Source: Mycolicibacterium gilvum
GTDB lineage: Bacteria; Actinomycetota; Actinomycetes; Mycobacteriales; Mycobacteriaceae
Direction: 5' to 3'
Length of the DNA: 47,649 bases
Assembly (NCBI RefSeq): GCF_900454025.1
Contig: NZ_UGQM01000007.1
Span: 1 to 47,649, forward strand
The position numbers and the translations under genes were made by a program. The notes beneath the pieces were generated by a model. The model saw only the letters and a list, made by a program, of their open reading frames with translations. It had not been told where the DNA came from and ran no database searches. Shown piece after piece: positions 16,681 through 23,975 of the stretch (position 1 is the first letter of the stretch; each line of letters begins with the position of its first letter).

Positions 16681-16925
16681 GGCAGCACCACAGCTGAACA
16701 GGATTGTGCGGACGCATGTTAAGACCGATTCGAGGGTCCGATACCGGCCAGAGCCATACCGGCGGAACGGGTTGCCTTCAGCGTAATTACGCGCTGGTTT
16801 TCGCCCGGTCAAAAAAGGTCACAGCTTACCCACAAATAGCCCGATAAATGTTGCCTGACACGCCGAAATGCCGATATAATCGAAATAGATAACAGCAATT
16901 CGTGACAACCCTTAAGGAGTGAGAA
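16681..16925 (+). promoter_or_regulatory. AT-rich nrdH upstream region with promoter
   Basis: TTGCCT (16851-16856) and TATAAT (16875-16880) are separated by 18 nt, a near-consensus SigA promoter. The predicted transcript starts about 39 nt before the ATG at 16926. The region 16790-16925 is much richer in A and T than anything nearby and includes TTACCCACA, which resembles a DnaA box. AAGGAG sits directly before the start codon. Confidence 0.65.
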
Positions 16926-17171
16926 ATGACCGCCATCACCGTCTACACAAAGCCCGCCTGTGTGCAATGCAACGCGACCTTCCGCGCATTGGACAAAGCA
17001 GGTGTGGATTACGCGAAAGTCGACATCACCGTCGACAGCGACGCCCGCGACTACGTGATGGGACTGGGCTACCTGCAGGCCCCCGTCGTGGTGGCCGGCG
17101 GACAGCACTGGTCCGGTTTCCGGCCCGACCGCATAGCTGAGGTCAGCAAAGCCCACCCGCTGAGCGCCTGA
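16926..17171 (+). CDS. nrdH: Glutaredoxin-like NrdH redoxin
   Basis: The 81-residue protein MTAITVYTKPACVQCNATFR has a thioredoxin fold with the CVQC active site near residues 12-15. QAPVVVAGGQHWSGFRPDRI carries the cis-Pro and the WSGF/RPD motif typical of NrdH. NrdH feeds electrons from thioredoxin reductase to class Ib ribonucleotide reductase. No nrdI, nrdE or nrdF is nearby, so this is a stand-alone copy of the kind carried by actinobacterial phages and plasmids. It starts a probable operon running to at least 18647, with a 30-nt gap to the next gene. Confidence 0.9.
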   Translation: MTAITVYTKPACVQCNATFRALDKAGVDYAKVDITVDSDARDYVMGLGYLQAPVVVAGGQHWSGFRPDRIAEVSKAHPLSA

Positions 17172-17200
17172 TCACCTTTGACCGCGACAGGAGACCCACG

Positions 17201-17839
17201 ATGTACCAGCTATCCATCGACCACCATGGCCGGTCGGTCACCACCACCGACCACCCCGACCGCGACGACGCTCACCGCAGCCTCATCAACTACGTCATCG
17301 GCGCCGACTACTACCTGCGGCCGCTGCCCACGCACCCCGACACCACCCGCTACGAGCTGCTCGCCCTGGCCGAACCCGACAGCCGCGCCACCAGGCCGCA
17401 TCACACGGGACACGCCACCATCGCCCCTGCCGGTCACGAAGCCAGCGAGACCGCCACCTACCACGCCGCCGTCGCCGCGCAGCGATGGATCACCGACCAC
17501 CACGACACCTGGCACCACGGGTCCGACACCGACCCCGGAGCGCGCTACCCGCTGGCGGTCCTCACCGCCGCCCGCGCCGAAGGGCACTGCTGGTTCACCG
17601 CTGGCACACTCTGGCGCGAAGCCGCACAGCTGGCCGGAGTCGAGCTGCCCACCGCACCCGATCAGCATGTTCTGGAGACACTGCGCCATCACGCCCTGAG
17701 CCAGGCCGGTACCCACCCCAGCCCCGCCGAGCTGGCCGCCGCCGTGCACGCCGCTTTGCCCACCGCCACCACTACCGACCAAGCCAGCGCCCTGACCTGG
17801 TGGTATGCCCTGCTGATCTGGGGGGCCACCGCATCATGA
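17201..17839 (+). CDS. Hypothetical 212-residue protein
   Basis: ATG 17201 follows CAGGAG and starts MYQLSIDHHGRSVTTTDHPD. The protein is unusually rich in His, Thr and Ala, with a beta-rich N-terminal part and a helical C-terminal part (ASALTWWYALLIWGATAS). No motif of known function is seen. Its stop overlaps the next start by 4 nt (ATGA), so both are translationally coupled. Likely a plasmid-specific protein in the nrdH operon. Confidence 0.65.
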   Translation: MYQLSIDHHGRSVTTTDHPDRDDAHRSLINYVIGADYYLRPLPTHPDTTRYELLALAEPDSRATRPHHTGHATIAPAGHEASETATYHAAVAAQRWITDHHDTWHHGSDTDPGARYPLAVLTAARAEGHCWFTAGTLWREAAQLAGVELPTAPDQHVLETLRHHALSQAGTHPSPAELAAAVHAALPTATTTDQASALTWWYALLIWGATAS

Positions 17840-18456
17840 CCGCCGCGCACCGCGCCCCACTGCACGTCGTCCCCGACAACGACACCGACCGGGCGGCCAC
17901 CGAAGACTTCGAGCTCAGCGCTGAGCCGAGCGGCGAAACCATCGCCGCACGCTGGGAGCCGGAAAATCAGCTCGTCGGAGCCCTGCTGTGGATGCCCTAC
18001 ACCCGAGCGCGCACGTTCTGCGACCTCATCCCCGACACCGCCATCTGGCGGCCCATGAACCGCTGGGTCTACGAGATCATCCGCCGCGTCACCGACGCCC
18101 GCCGCGACCCCGATCCGGTCACCGTATTGGCCTACGGTCGCCAACACGCCGCCACCCAGTCGCTGGACCCCACTCGCCCCCCGACCGCCGGCCAACACCA
18201 CCGACTGGCCCTGCATCTGGCCGACCTCTACACCCACACCGTCAGCGCCGCCGCAGCAGCCAACCACGCGCGCGACGTGCTCGACGAGGCGTACCGCCGT
18301 GCGGTGCGCGAACACGGAATCCGCATGCAGCAGATGGCCGACAGTGGCGCCGACCGTGCCGACCTCACCACCCACATCAGCACCGCCCGCGACGACCTCG
18401 CCGAACTGTGGCGACGCGCCGAAGCGGCCGCCCAGCCCGGATGGGACCAGCCGTGA
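17836..18456 (+). CDS. DnaB N-terminal-domain protein without helicase
   Basis: The 206-residue protein contains, from about residue 40, ENQLVGALLWMPYTRAR, then WRPMNRWVYEIIRRVTDARR and DPDPVTVLAYGRQ. This is the pattern of the DnaB N-terminal domain that contacts primase and stabilises the hexamer. A helical extension follows, and there is no Walker A or RecA-like domain. It might modify or inhibit the host helicase or serve as a loader part for the element. It overlaps both neighbours by 4 nt (17836 and 18456), so it belongs to a coupled operon. Confidence 0.65.
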   Translation: MTAAHRAPLHVVPDNDTDRAATEDFELSAEPSGETIAARWEPENQLVGALLWMPYTRARTFCDLIPDTAIWRPMNRWVYEIIRRVTDARRDPDPVTVLAYGRQHAATQSLDPTRPPTAGQHHRLALHLADLYTHTVSAAAAANHARDVLDEAYRRAVREHGIRMQQMADSGADRADLTTHISTARDDLAELWRRAEAAAQPGWDQP

Positions 18457-18647
18457 TGAGCCCCGGCCGTACCTCCACCCCGGTCAGCGTCGATCTGCGC
18501 ATCGCCGCCCGCGCTGGCCAAGCGGTCCAATCCTGCGCCGCCCAGGACCACGGCCAATCCGCCCGCACCGCGCACGCCTGGATCGACACCCTGCACAACC
18601 GCGCCCGCCGCGCTGCCGAGCGGCAACGCACGCGGTCGCAGCGCTGA
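18456..18647 (+). CDS. Small basic protein
   Basis: The ATGA overlap at 18456 starts MSPGRTSTPVSVDLRIAARA; the product is 63 residues and ends RRAAERQRTRSQR. It is strongly basic at the C-terminus and may bind nucleic acid, but no family is recognised. The tight overlap with the upstream gene is the main support. A longer reading of the same frame from inside the previous gene was rejected because it lacks a ribosome site. Confidence 0.55.
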   Translation: MSPGRTSTPVSVDLRIAARAGQAVQSCAAQDHGQSARTAHAWIDTLHNRARRAAERQRTRSQR

Positions 18648-18726
18648 GCCTGCGCCCGAACCTGGGTTGTCAGCGGTCGCGCCCACAATGATTCGCAGCA
18701 CCCCACCAGGAAGAAAGGGACTCGCG

Positions 18727-19398
18727 ATGCGGCCCACCCGAGCAGCAGCACTGACCGCCCTCGCCGGGGCCCTCATCCCCATCACCAGCCTGTTCGCACC
18801 CGCGCTCAGTCATGCCGGCGCGTACACCGTGGCCGCCGGCGACGAGATCGCCGTGCACTCGAACACCGGGTCCACCACCTGCACGCTGGGCTACACCTAC
18901 ACCGCCGGGGCCACCACCTATGGGGTCACCGCCGGCCATTGCACTCGAGGTGGCGGCTCCGCAGTATCCGACCACGACAGCGGGGCCACCGGCGCCGTCG
19001 CCGTCGCCGTCAACGACCCCGATCCGCTTTTCGACGACTTCGCGCTGATCAACTTCGGCACCAGCCGATCGGTGTCCACGATCAACGGCATGCCTGTCAG
19101 CGGCATGGGTGTTCCAGATCCCGCAATCACCGTGTGTCGCAGCGGAATCCGCACCAAGACCGTCTGTGGACAGCTCGACGGGCGGCTACTCGGCTACCAA
19201 TACAGCGTGACCGGGATGCCCGAAAGCATCCCCGGCGACTCCGGAGCGCCCGTGTGGCAGCCCGCCAGCGACGGCACCGCCACCATCGTCGGTATCTGGC
19301 TAGGCGAGCACCACACCCACAGCGGCACCCGCACCGGCCGCTTCACCAGCCTGACCGAATCGCTGACCGATCTGGTCGTCGCCGGCCTGCAGCGCTGA
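18727..19398 (+). CDS. Secreted trypsin-like serine protease
   Basis: I use ATG 18727 after AAAGGGA. MRPTRAAALTALAGALIPIT starts a signal peptide that is probably cut after SHA near residue 30. The catalytic triad is visible: His 71 (VTAGHC), Asp 104 (FDDFALI) and Ser 172 (PGDSGAPV). Cys 52/72 and 137/147 probably form two disulfides. The mature size of about 190 residues fits a streptogrisin-like S1 enzyme of actinobacteria. It probably acts outside the cell or in the envelope. It sits right after the DnaB-like operon, an odd place for a secreted protease. The substrate is unknown. Confidence 0.85.
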   Translation: MRPTRAAALTALAGALIPITSLFAPALSHAGAYTVAAGDEIAVHSNTGSTTCTLGYTYTAGATTYGVTAGHCTRGGGSAVSDHDSGATGAVAVAVNDPDPLFDDFALINFGTSRSVSTINGMPVSGMGVPDPAITVCRSGIRTKTVCGQLDGRLLGYQYSVTGMPESIPGDSGAPVWQPASDGTATIVGIWLGEHHTHSGTRTGRFTSLTESLTDLVVAGLQR

Positions 19399-19640
19399 CC
19401 CCGGGAGCGGGCCGGTGCCCGTGCACTGAGAAAAGCCGGCGCGCAGCGCCGCCCACATCTATCCACCAAACCCGCACGCTGGGCTGAGAAACAACCCCGG
19501 TCCATTCTCGCCACGGTGCCGATTGCGCGAAATACCGCCTCGCAGAACCCGTTCGGGGTGAAGGCACTTATAGTGCCAGCCACTGACGGCCCGTCACCTC
19601 GCCCGCGCCCCACCTGTCAAGCGGCGCCCGGAGGCGCCGA
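19399..19640. other. Intergenic region before leader B1
   Basis: No gene is supported here. It contains a GGCGCC-CGGA-GGCGCC hairpin at 19623-19638 directly before B1. The TATAGT at about 19568 could be a -10 element for the following leader, but no matching -35 is clear. Confidence 0.3.
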
Positions 19641-19940
19641 TGCCCGCCTGCGGCGGGCGTGGGTTTGGGTAGCTGCTCACCTTTAACCGTTCAGCTGGGT
19701 CGCCCAGTGTGACCGACGAGGCCCCGTCACGCGCAACCCACACCCGCGCCGAACTGCGCAGGCCGAGTGACCTTTTCGGCCCAACGCCAGCTCGCCAGGG
19801 CGCTGCGCGCCGGCTCACGCGGGCCGAAAACCCTGCTCCGCTCGTCACGGCCTCTTCGGGGTTGCGCGCGCCACCCCGCCGGTCCCCCGCAACCCCAGCG
19901 CTAACCGGCGCACCCAACCCGTACACGAACGGAGAACACC
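19641..19940 (+). ncRNA. Family B structured leader, copy B1
   Basis: The 5' boundary is the perfect hairpin GCCCGCC-TGC-GGCGGGC. The main rod is closed by GCGCAACCC (19731-19739) with GGGTTGCGC (19859-19867) and centred on TTTTCGGCCC (19773-19782) with GGGCCGAAAA (19821-19830). Inside the loop a GGCGC-TGC-GCGCC hairpin is present. A late hairpin GCCGGT...ACCGGC leads to CGGAGAAC and the ATG at 19941. Sequence is of the GCGC subtype shared with B6-B9. Confidence 0.65.
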
Positions 19941-20479
19941 ATGACCAAGATCGCCATCCCTGAGTCGCACATCGCACTTCCCGCCGGAGCGATCTCCCAG
20001 GCCTACGTACGACTGCGCGGCGCCCAACAGCCCGACATCAGCGTCCACCACGCCCACACCGACACGCCCGCGTCACCCTCACCTGGGGACGCATCCTGTT
20101 CACCTTCTTCAACACCCAAGCAGCCCAGGGCGTGCTGGAAGCCTTCGGAGCCGCCCGCCAGGCGCTGGCCGGGCTCCCCGACAACCTCGCCCCGCGCGAC
20201 CAACAGCCCTACGACGGGCCCGCCATCGGCGTCGACTGGACCCGACGCCCGCCCTACGCCGTCACCCGCCGCGAAGCCCTCACCCCCGACAAGCGACGCA
20301 CCATCCGCTGGGTCGAGGTCTACATGCGGCCCGTGACATTCCAGATCGTCGACCTCGCCGCCTACCGCAGCGCTGTCGAAGTCCTCCAACTCGCCCACAA
20401 AACAGCCGCCGCCGTCTGCCTCGACGGAGACCAACACCGCTTCGACCCCACCGACGCCAGCTACCGCCCGACCCGGTGA
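19941..20479 (+). pseudogene. Hypothetical protein, frameshifted
   Basis: The gene starts at ATG 19941 (MTKIAIPESHIALPAGAISQ) and reads well to HHAHTD. Near 20064-20072 the coding frame changes. In the other frame it continues with ARVTLTWGRILFTFFNTQAA, then VLEAFGAARQALAGLPDNLA and IRWVEVYMRPVTFQIVDLAA, up to 20479. Adding one base (GACACC for GACAC) joins both parts into one protein of about 179 residues. Without it, the first frame turns into Pro/Ser-rich nonsense. No family is recognised. A sequencing error is as likely as real decay. Confidence 0.6.
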
Positions 20480-20522
20480 TCCACAGGGGCCGCACTTATC
20501 CACAACCGGGAGTGCGGCCCCT
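20477..20522 (+). other. Hairpin with two DnaA-box-like 9-mers
   Basis: AGGGGCCGCACT (20485-20496) pairs with AGTGCGGCCCCT (20511-20522), a likely terminator of the upstream gene. Its stem-loop junction holds TTATCCACA (20496-20504), the exact E. coli R1-type DnaA box, with TGATCCACA 19 nt upstream (20477-20485). Such a match is unlikely in DNA this GC-rich, but two sites do not make an origin. Confidence 0.45.
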
Positions 20523-20556
20523 CCCGCCACCGCCTCCTGGCGGCGATCATCGGAAC

Positions 20557-20844
20557 ATGACCATCACCTGGGCAGTGACCAGCAGCGGCCACCGCAGCGA
20601 GCAGACCATCATCGGTCTCGGCGACAACCCCGCCCACGCACGCACCCGGCTCACGGCCGCCACCGCGGCCCTGATCGCCCGCGCCGGCGATGACGAATGG
20701 CCGCGCTACACACTGCACCTCGGAGCCGACATCGCCGCCATCATCCAGACCGGCCATGCCGTCGACGGCAGCCCCGACCACACCGGCACCGCCGAGCTCC
20801 TCGCCTGCCTGCACCACGACAGCCCCCACCCCTTCACGCCGTAA
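20557..20844 (+). CDS. Small hypothetical protein
   Basis: ATG 20557 opens MTITWAVTSSGHRSEQTIIG; 95 residues. It looks like a small alpha/beta fold (YTLHLGADIAAIIQTGHAVD) with a His-rich end. The frame is open further upstream, but that part runs through the DnaA-box hairpin and was excluded. No ribosome site of the plasmid type GAAAGGA is seen; GGCGATCATCGGAAC precedes the start. Unknown function. Confidence 0.55.
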   Translation: MTITWAVTSSGHRSEQTIIGLGDNPAHARTRLTAATAALIARAGDDEWPRYTLHLGADIAAIIQTGHAVDGSPDHTGTAELLACLHHDSPHPFTP

Positions 20845-20883
20845 CCCCCGCACACCACACCGGCGCGGTGCGGTGTCTTCGCC

Positions 20884-21183
20884 GTGCGCGGTCGCCGGCG
20901 CACTAGACTAAGCGCCACCAACTCCGAATGCGCCTGCAGCCAGCCCAAGGAATGCGCCCGGCTCCGCGACCACGCCGACAATCTGCCGCTCCCCACCGGC
21001 GCCGAACTGCTCACGATGCTCGCCGACGCCCTCGACGCACCCGCCGAGCTCATCACCGCCGAACAAGCCAGCAGCTGGGCCGGGCGCGCCCTCACCGCCG
21101 ACGAGCTCGACCGCCTCTCCGAAGCGATCCCGCACTCCTCGATCCCCGACGCCATCGACACCATCGCCGCCAGCTGGGACTAA
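20884..21183 (+). CDS. Small Cys-containing hypothetical protein
   Basis: The protein contains CACSQPKECARLRDHADNLP followed by a helical part (AELLTMLADALDAPAELITA) and ends at TAA 21181-21183. The first in-frame start is GTG 20884, but the bases 20866-20905 repeat a segment also found before leaders B7-B9. The true start is therefore uncertain. The Cys-x-Cys...Cys cluster could bind zinc. A perfect intrinsic terminator follows 14 nt after the stop. Function not known. Confidence 0.5.
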   Translation: MRGRRRTRLSATNSECACSQPKECARLRDHADNLPLPTGAELLTMLADALDAPAELITAEQASSWAGRALTADELDRLSEAIPHSSIPDAIDTIAASWD

Positions 21184-21196
21184 AACTCAGCACCGC

Positions 21197-21238
21197 GGGC
21201 CCGGTCACCCACCGCAGGGTGACCGGGCCCCCCTTTTC
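21197..21238 (+). terminator. Intrinsic terminator
   Basis: A perfect 14-bp stem GGGCCCGGTCACCC (21197-21210) with GGGTGACCGGGCCC (21217-21230) is followed by CCCCTTTTCC. It is one of only two hairpins in the core with a T-run. Confidence 0.85.
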
Positions 21239-21299
21239 CTCCGGTCCTAGCCGCCCGCCGCAGCACCCCTCCGGGGCGCTTGGCGAACGTCCGATATCC

Positions 21300-21572
21300 G
21301 TAACCCGTCACCTATCTACCTGTCAGCAGCCGCCCAGCCTGACCGCAGGACCCCGAGCCGGCTCAACCCACACCCGCGCCGAACTGCACAGGCCGAGTGA
21401 CCTTTTCGGCCCTGCCAACTCGCCGAAGGCGCTGGCGCGCCCGGCTCGCGCACGCCGAAAACCCTGCTCCGTCCCGGCGCGGCCTCTGCGGGGTTGACCC
21501 GCCCCACCCCACGGTCCATGACGCGGCCGCACTGACCGGCGCACCGCCGGTCACCAACAGTGAGGACCCACC
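21300..21572 (+). ncRNA. Family B structured leader, most diverged copy B2
   Basis: B2 lacks the 5' UGC hairpin of the other copies but keeps the block CAGGCCGAGTGACCTTTTCGG. The outer helix is TCAACCC (21363-21369) with GGGTTGA (21491-21497). The central helix is shortened to TTTTCGGC (21403-21410) with GCCGAAAA (21454-21461), because the next base pair is lost on both sides. A new hairpin TGACCGGCG-CAC-CGCCGGTCA stands near the 3' end. It ends at GTGAGGACCCACC before ATG 21573. Confidence 0.6.
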
Positions 21573-22232
21573 ATGTTTGACCCGTTCGACAGGATCGCCG
21601 TACCCACCACCGCCGGCACCTACGTCATCGCCCTGTACTACGACATCGACGCCGCCGCACCCGATTACAGCGACGACGGCGGATTCGTCTATCTCGGCAC
21701 CGCCCGCACCATCAGCGCTCAACTGGGCGACGCCGCCCATGACGTCGCCGCCCTGCTGCGCCAGCACACCGCCGCCAATGACTCCCTCAACGACCATGAG
21801 TACCGGTCCGCGGCCGCCCTCTGCCGCTACCTGTGGCTGACCCGCGGACTCACCGGCATCCTGGAAGTCACCCGCAGCGGCGACCGCTACGGCACCGCCG
21901 AGCCCAGCGCCGACCGCTACCGCAGCATCGACGGTCTGGCCTGGGCGCCCGCCGACGCGACAGCACCCCTGGACTACACACGTGGCACCGTGGCCGCCTA
22001 CGACGCCTGGGCCAACGGCGAGGTCTACGGCTACACCGTCGTCGCCCCCGACGGCCGAGACGTCGCCTCCTGCTGGGACTTTTACGCCGACCCCGACGAG
22101 CCGATCACCGCTGACGCTCCCCCCGGCCTGGCCATCATGGTCGCCGAGGCGCGCGAGGAGATCGACCAGGACGTCGAAGCACGGACGGCCCAGGCCAACA
22201 CCATCGGGTCCGGATTCATCGGGCTCATCTAA
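21573..22232 (+). CDS. Hypothetical protein, possibly anti-restriction-like
   Basis: The 219-residue protein MFDPFDRIAVPTTAGTYVIA is acidic and rich in Asp and Tyr. Near its end AAYDAWANGEVYGYTVVAPD and VASCWDFYADPDE resemble motifs of plasmid proteins around the ArdA family, which mimic DNA to block type I restriction. The overall ArdA domain order is not clear, so I keep it as hypothetical. It follows leader B2 and is itself followed by a GC hairpin (22250-22285 region). The acidic composition is compatible with a DNA mimic, but that is inference. Confidence 0.55.
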   Translation: MFDPFDRIAVPTTAGTYVIALYYDIDAAAPDYSDDGGFVYLGTARTISAQLGDAAHDVAALLRQHTAANDSLNDHEYRSAAALCRYLWLTRGLTGILEVTRSGDRYGTAEPSADRYRSIDGLAWAPADATAPLDYTRGTVAAYDAWANGEVYGYTVVAPDGRDVASCWDFYADPDEPITADAPPGLAIMVAEAREEIDQDVEARTAQANTIGSGFIGLI

Positions 22233-22332
22233 AAACACTGTCCCGGCGAGCCGGCCACCGCGACATCCACCGGTGGCCGGCCGCCCTACAGCGACCCACC
22301 GCGTGCTGGCGGCCGCCCTGGCGGGCGCCGGA

Positions 22333-22614
22333 TGCCCGCCTGCGGCGGGCGTGGGTTGGGTAGCTACTCACCTTTAACCGTCAGCAGGGGTCGCAGCCTA
22401 ATCGGCCGGGGGCCCGACCGGTCAACCCACACCGACGCCGAACTACGCAGGCCGAGTGACCTTTTCGGCCCTATCAAGCTCGCTGCCGCTCGCGGGCCGA
22501 AAACCCTGCTCCGTGCGGCGTCGGCTCTTCGGGGTTGACCGCCCACCCTCACCCGATTGACCGCTCCCCAGCGCTGACCGGCGCACCACTCACCACGAGA
22601 AACGGAGAACAACA
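22333..22614 (+). ncRNA. Family B structured leader, copy B3 (reference fold)
   Basis: Four nested helices form a long rod: CGGTCAACCC (22419-22428) with GGGTTGACCG (22532-22541); GACGCCG (22434-22440) with CGGCGTC (22516-22522); GCAGG (22447-22451) with CCTGC (22505-22509); TTTTCGGCCC (22462-22471) with GGGCCGAAAA (22494-22503). Upstream are the hairpin GCCCGCC-TGC-GGCGGGC and a weaker one, GTGGGT with ACTCAC. The outer helix has GGUC/GACC where B1 and B6-B9 have GCGC/GCGC, which is a compensatory change. It ends at CGGAGAAC before ATG 22615. I infer a structured leader that includes the ribosome site. Confidence 0.7.
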
Positions 22615-23073
22615 ATGGACCACGCATTCGAACTCGCCTTCGACCTTCTCGCCGAAGCCGCCGACCGCATCCAGCACCAGCAGTACGGCATCACCCGAAA
22701 CCTGCACCACAACCACGGACCGATCCAGCTGACCACCGTCCACGAGTACAGCCCCGAACAGGGACACCACCTCGTCCTGCTCGCCAACGACGACTACGGA
22801 CTCCTGGCCGCCATCGAAGCCACCGCACCCGACCTCGACACCACCCCCGACACCCGCATCCAGAAAGTCCGGGCCGGCGACCTGACCTTCCACGCCGTGC
22901 CCGGCACCTGGTCCTACCGCGCCACCGGCGCCCACACCTACACCCTGACCGCCGGAATCGGCGACGAGCCGATGTGGACCCTCCACATCGACCACGCACC
23001 CCTGGCCCTGGCCTACGACGACCTCCACCAGGCCATCGACGACGTGCTCACCACCGAACCCGCCGCCGCATAA
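22615..23073 (+). CDS. Hypothetical protein of the leader-linked array
   Basis: The 152-residue acidic protein MDHAFELAFDLLAEAADRIQ has a helical start, then beta-rich parts (GHHLVLLANDDYGLLAAIEA, WSYRATGAHTYTLTAGIGDE). No known domain is seen. It follows leader B3 by RBS spacing alone and ends before a GC hairpin. Probably the first gene of a pair with 23148-23423. Confidence 0.6.
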   Translation: MDHAFELAFDLLAEAADRIQHQQYGITRNLHHNHGPIQLTTVHEYSPEQGHHLVLLANDDYGLLAAIEATAPDLDTTPDTRIQKVRAGDLTFHAVPGTWSYRATGAHTYTLTAGIGDEPMWTLHIDHAPLALAYDDLHQAIDDVLTTEPAAA

Positions 23074-23081
23074 CCCACCCC

Positions 23082-23112
23082 GCCGGGCCCGCCACCACCA
23101 GGCGGGCCCGGC
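23082..23112 (+). terminator. GC hairpin in intergenic gap
   Basis: A perfect 12-bp stem (GCCGGGCCCGCC with GGCGGGCCCGGC, 7-nt loop) stands between two genes. With no T-run, it may terminate only part of the transcripts. Confidence 0.55.
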
Positions 23113-23147
23113 CCCATCCACCCACTCACCCACTGAAAGGACCCACC

Positions 23148-23423
23148 ATGACCAACACCAACGACGCCGACTGGCAGGCCGACTGGGCAATCGAGATCGA
23201 CCGAGGCCGCTTGGCCCTCGACGGCAGCCTGGTCGACGCCATCAACGCCCTCACCCGCGCACAGCAGGCGCTGGCCACCTTGACCAGCACACACGTCTAC
23301 GACACCGAGTTCGCCGAGAACCCCCAAGGCGACGACATCGCCTCGTTCCTGTCCGACAGCCTGCGCAACACCCGAGCCGCCTACCACATCGCTCACCGCG
23401 TCATCGAGGACGAACGCACCTAA
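23148..23423 (+). CDS. Small acidic hypothetical protein
   Basis: ATG 23148 follows GAAAGGA and starts MTNTNDADWQADWAIEIDRG. The 91-residue product is helical and acidic (GDDIASFLSDSLRNTRAAYH), with no signal peptide. No family recognised. A GC hairpin follows 7 nt after the stop. Size, charge and position match the other array genes. Confidence 0.6.
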   Translation: MTNTNDADWQADWAIEIDRGRLALDGSLVDAINALTRAQQALATLTSTHVYDTEFAENPQGDDIASFLSDSLRNTRAAYHIAHRVIEDERT

Positions 23424-23430
23424 AACGTCA

Positions 23431-23467
23431 GGGGCCGGGCTCACCGCCACCTGGTGGGCCCGGCCCC
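23431..23467 (+). terminator. GC hairpin
   Basis: A 15-bp stem with one G-U pair (GGGGCCGGGCTCACC with GGTGGGCCCGGCCCC) follows the 23148-23423 gene. There is no T-run. Confidence 0.6.
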
Positions 23468-23520
23468 GCAGTCCCGAAAACAGCTCTGCACCAACACATC
23501 TCAACCACGGAGGCCCGACA

Positions 23521-23592
23521 ATGCGAACCGCTCCACATCCACAATATGCGTTGCAAGGCGTATTCCCTCAGAGTAGTATCAACGTATGTTGA
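23521..23592 (+). CDS. 23-codon ORF with strong ribosome site, before the toxin gene
   Basis: CGGAGG lies about 7 nt before ATG 23521. The frame encodes MRTAPHPQYALQGVFPQSSI then NVC and a stop at 23590-23592, inside the toxin gene's first codons. The toxin promoter lies inside this ORF. It may be a short regulatory leader peptide, or the stump of an older array gene into which the toxin-antitoxin pair was inserted. Only the ribosome site supports translation. Confidence 0.35.
   Translation: MRTAPHPQYALQGVFPQSSINVC
23551..23579 (+). promoter_or_regulatory. SigA-type promoter of the toxin-antitoxin pair
   Basis: TTGCAA (23551-23556), 17-nt spacer, TAGTAT (23574-23579). The toxin ATG begins 7 nt after the -10 element, so the predicted transcript starts at or beside the A of ATG: a leaderless mRNA, common in mycobacteria. 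Confidence 0.65.
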
Positions 23593-23975
23593 TCGACTGG
23601 TCCGACGAGTTCAACACCTGGCTCGATCGCCTCGAAGACCACGCCGATACCGACCCCATCAGCGCCCGCCGACTCGACTACATCACCGCACAACTGCAGC
23701 ACCTCCAAGAACTGGGCGAGCCACCCGAAGACGACACCGCCCACCTGCGCCGCGTCCGCCAATCCAAGACCTATCCCGTCTGGCGACTCTCACACCCCTA
23801 CGACCCCGACATCGCCGTGCGGCTCATCGTGTGGTTCCCCGACCACGAGCACGCCGTCATCGCCCTGTTCGCCGGCGACAAAGCCCGCATCGGAAACGTC
23901 TTCTACAACAGCGTCGGCACCCGCGCCGACGCCGCCATCGAGACCTGGAAACAACGGAAGGACACCCAATCATGA
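23586..23975 (+). CDS. RelE/HigB-type toxin
   Basis: The 129-residue protein MLIDWSDEFNTWLDRLEDHA has the look of Gp49/HigB toxins: an N-terminal helix, KTYPVWRLSHPYDPDIAVRL and VIALFAGDKARIGNVFYNSV with a basic C-terminal part. These toxins are RNases that cut mRNA at the ribosome. The toxin-first order with a downstream XRE antitoxin, overlapping by 4 nt, fits HigBA-like systems. It lacks a family B leader, unlike nearly all neighbouring genes, and has its own promoter. It probably stabilises the element after loss of the plasmid. Confidence 0.8.
   Translation: MLIDWSDEFNTWLDRLEDHADTDPISARRLDYITAQLQHLQELGEPPEDDTAHLRRVRQSKTYPVWRLSHPYDPDIAVRLIVWFPDHEHAVIALFAGDKARIGNVFYNSVGTRADAAIETWKQRKDTQS

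Noticed and set aside
17201..18647. A replication initiator gene in the core
   Set aside because: No Rep, RepA or primase motif was found; the DnaB N-domain protein lacks a helicase core.
21573..22232. Firm ArdA anti-restriction assignment
   Set aside because: Only an acidic composition and one motif region fit; the full three-domain order of ArdA is not recognisable by eye.
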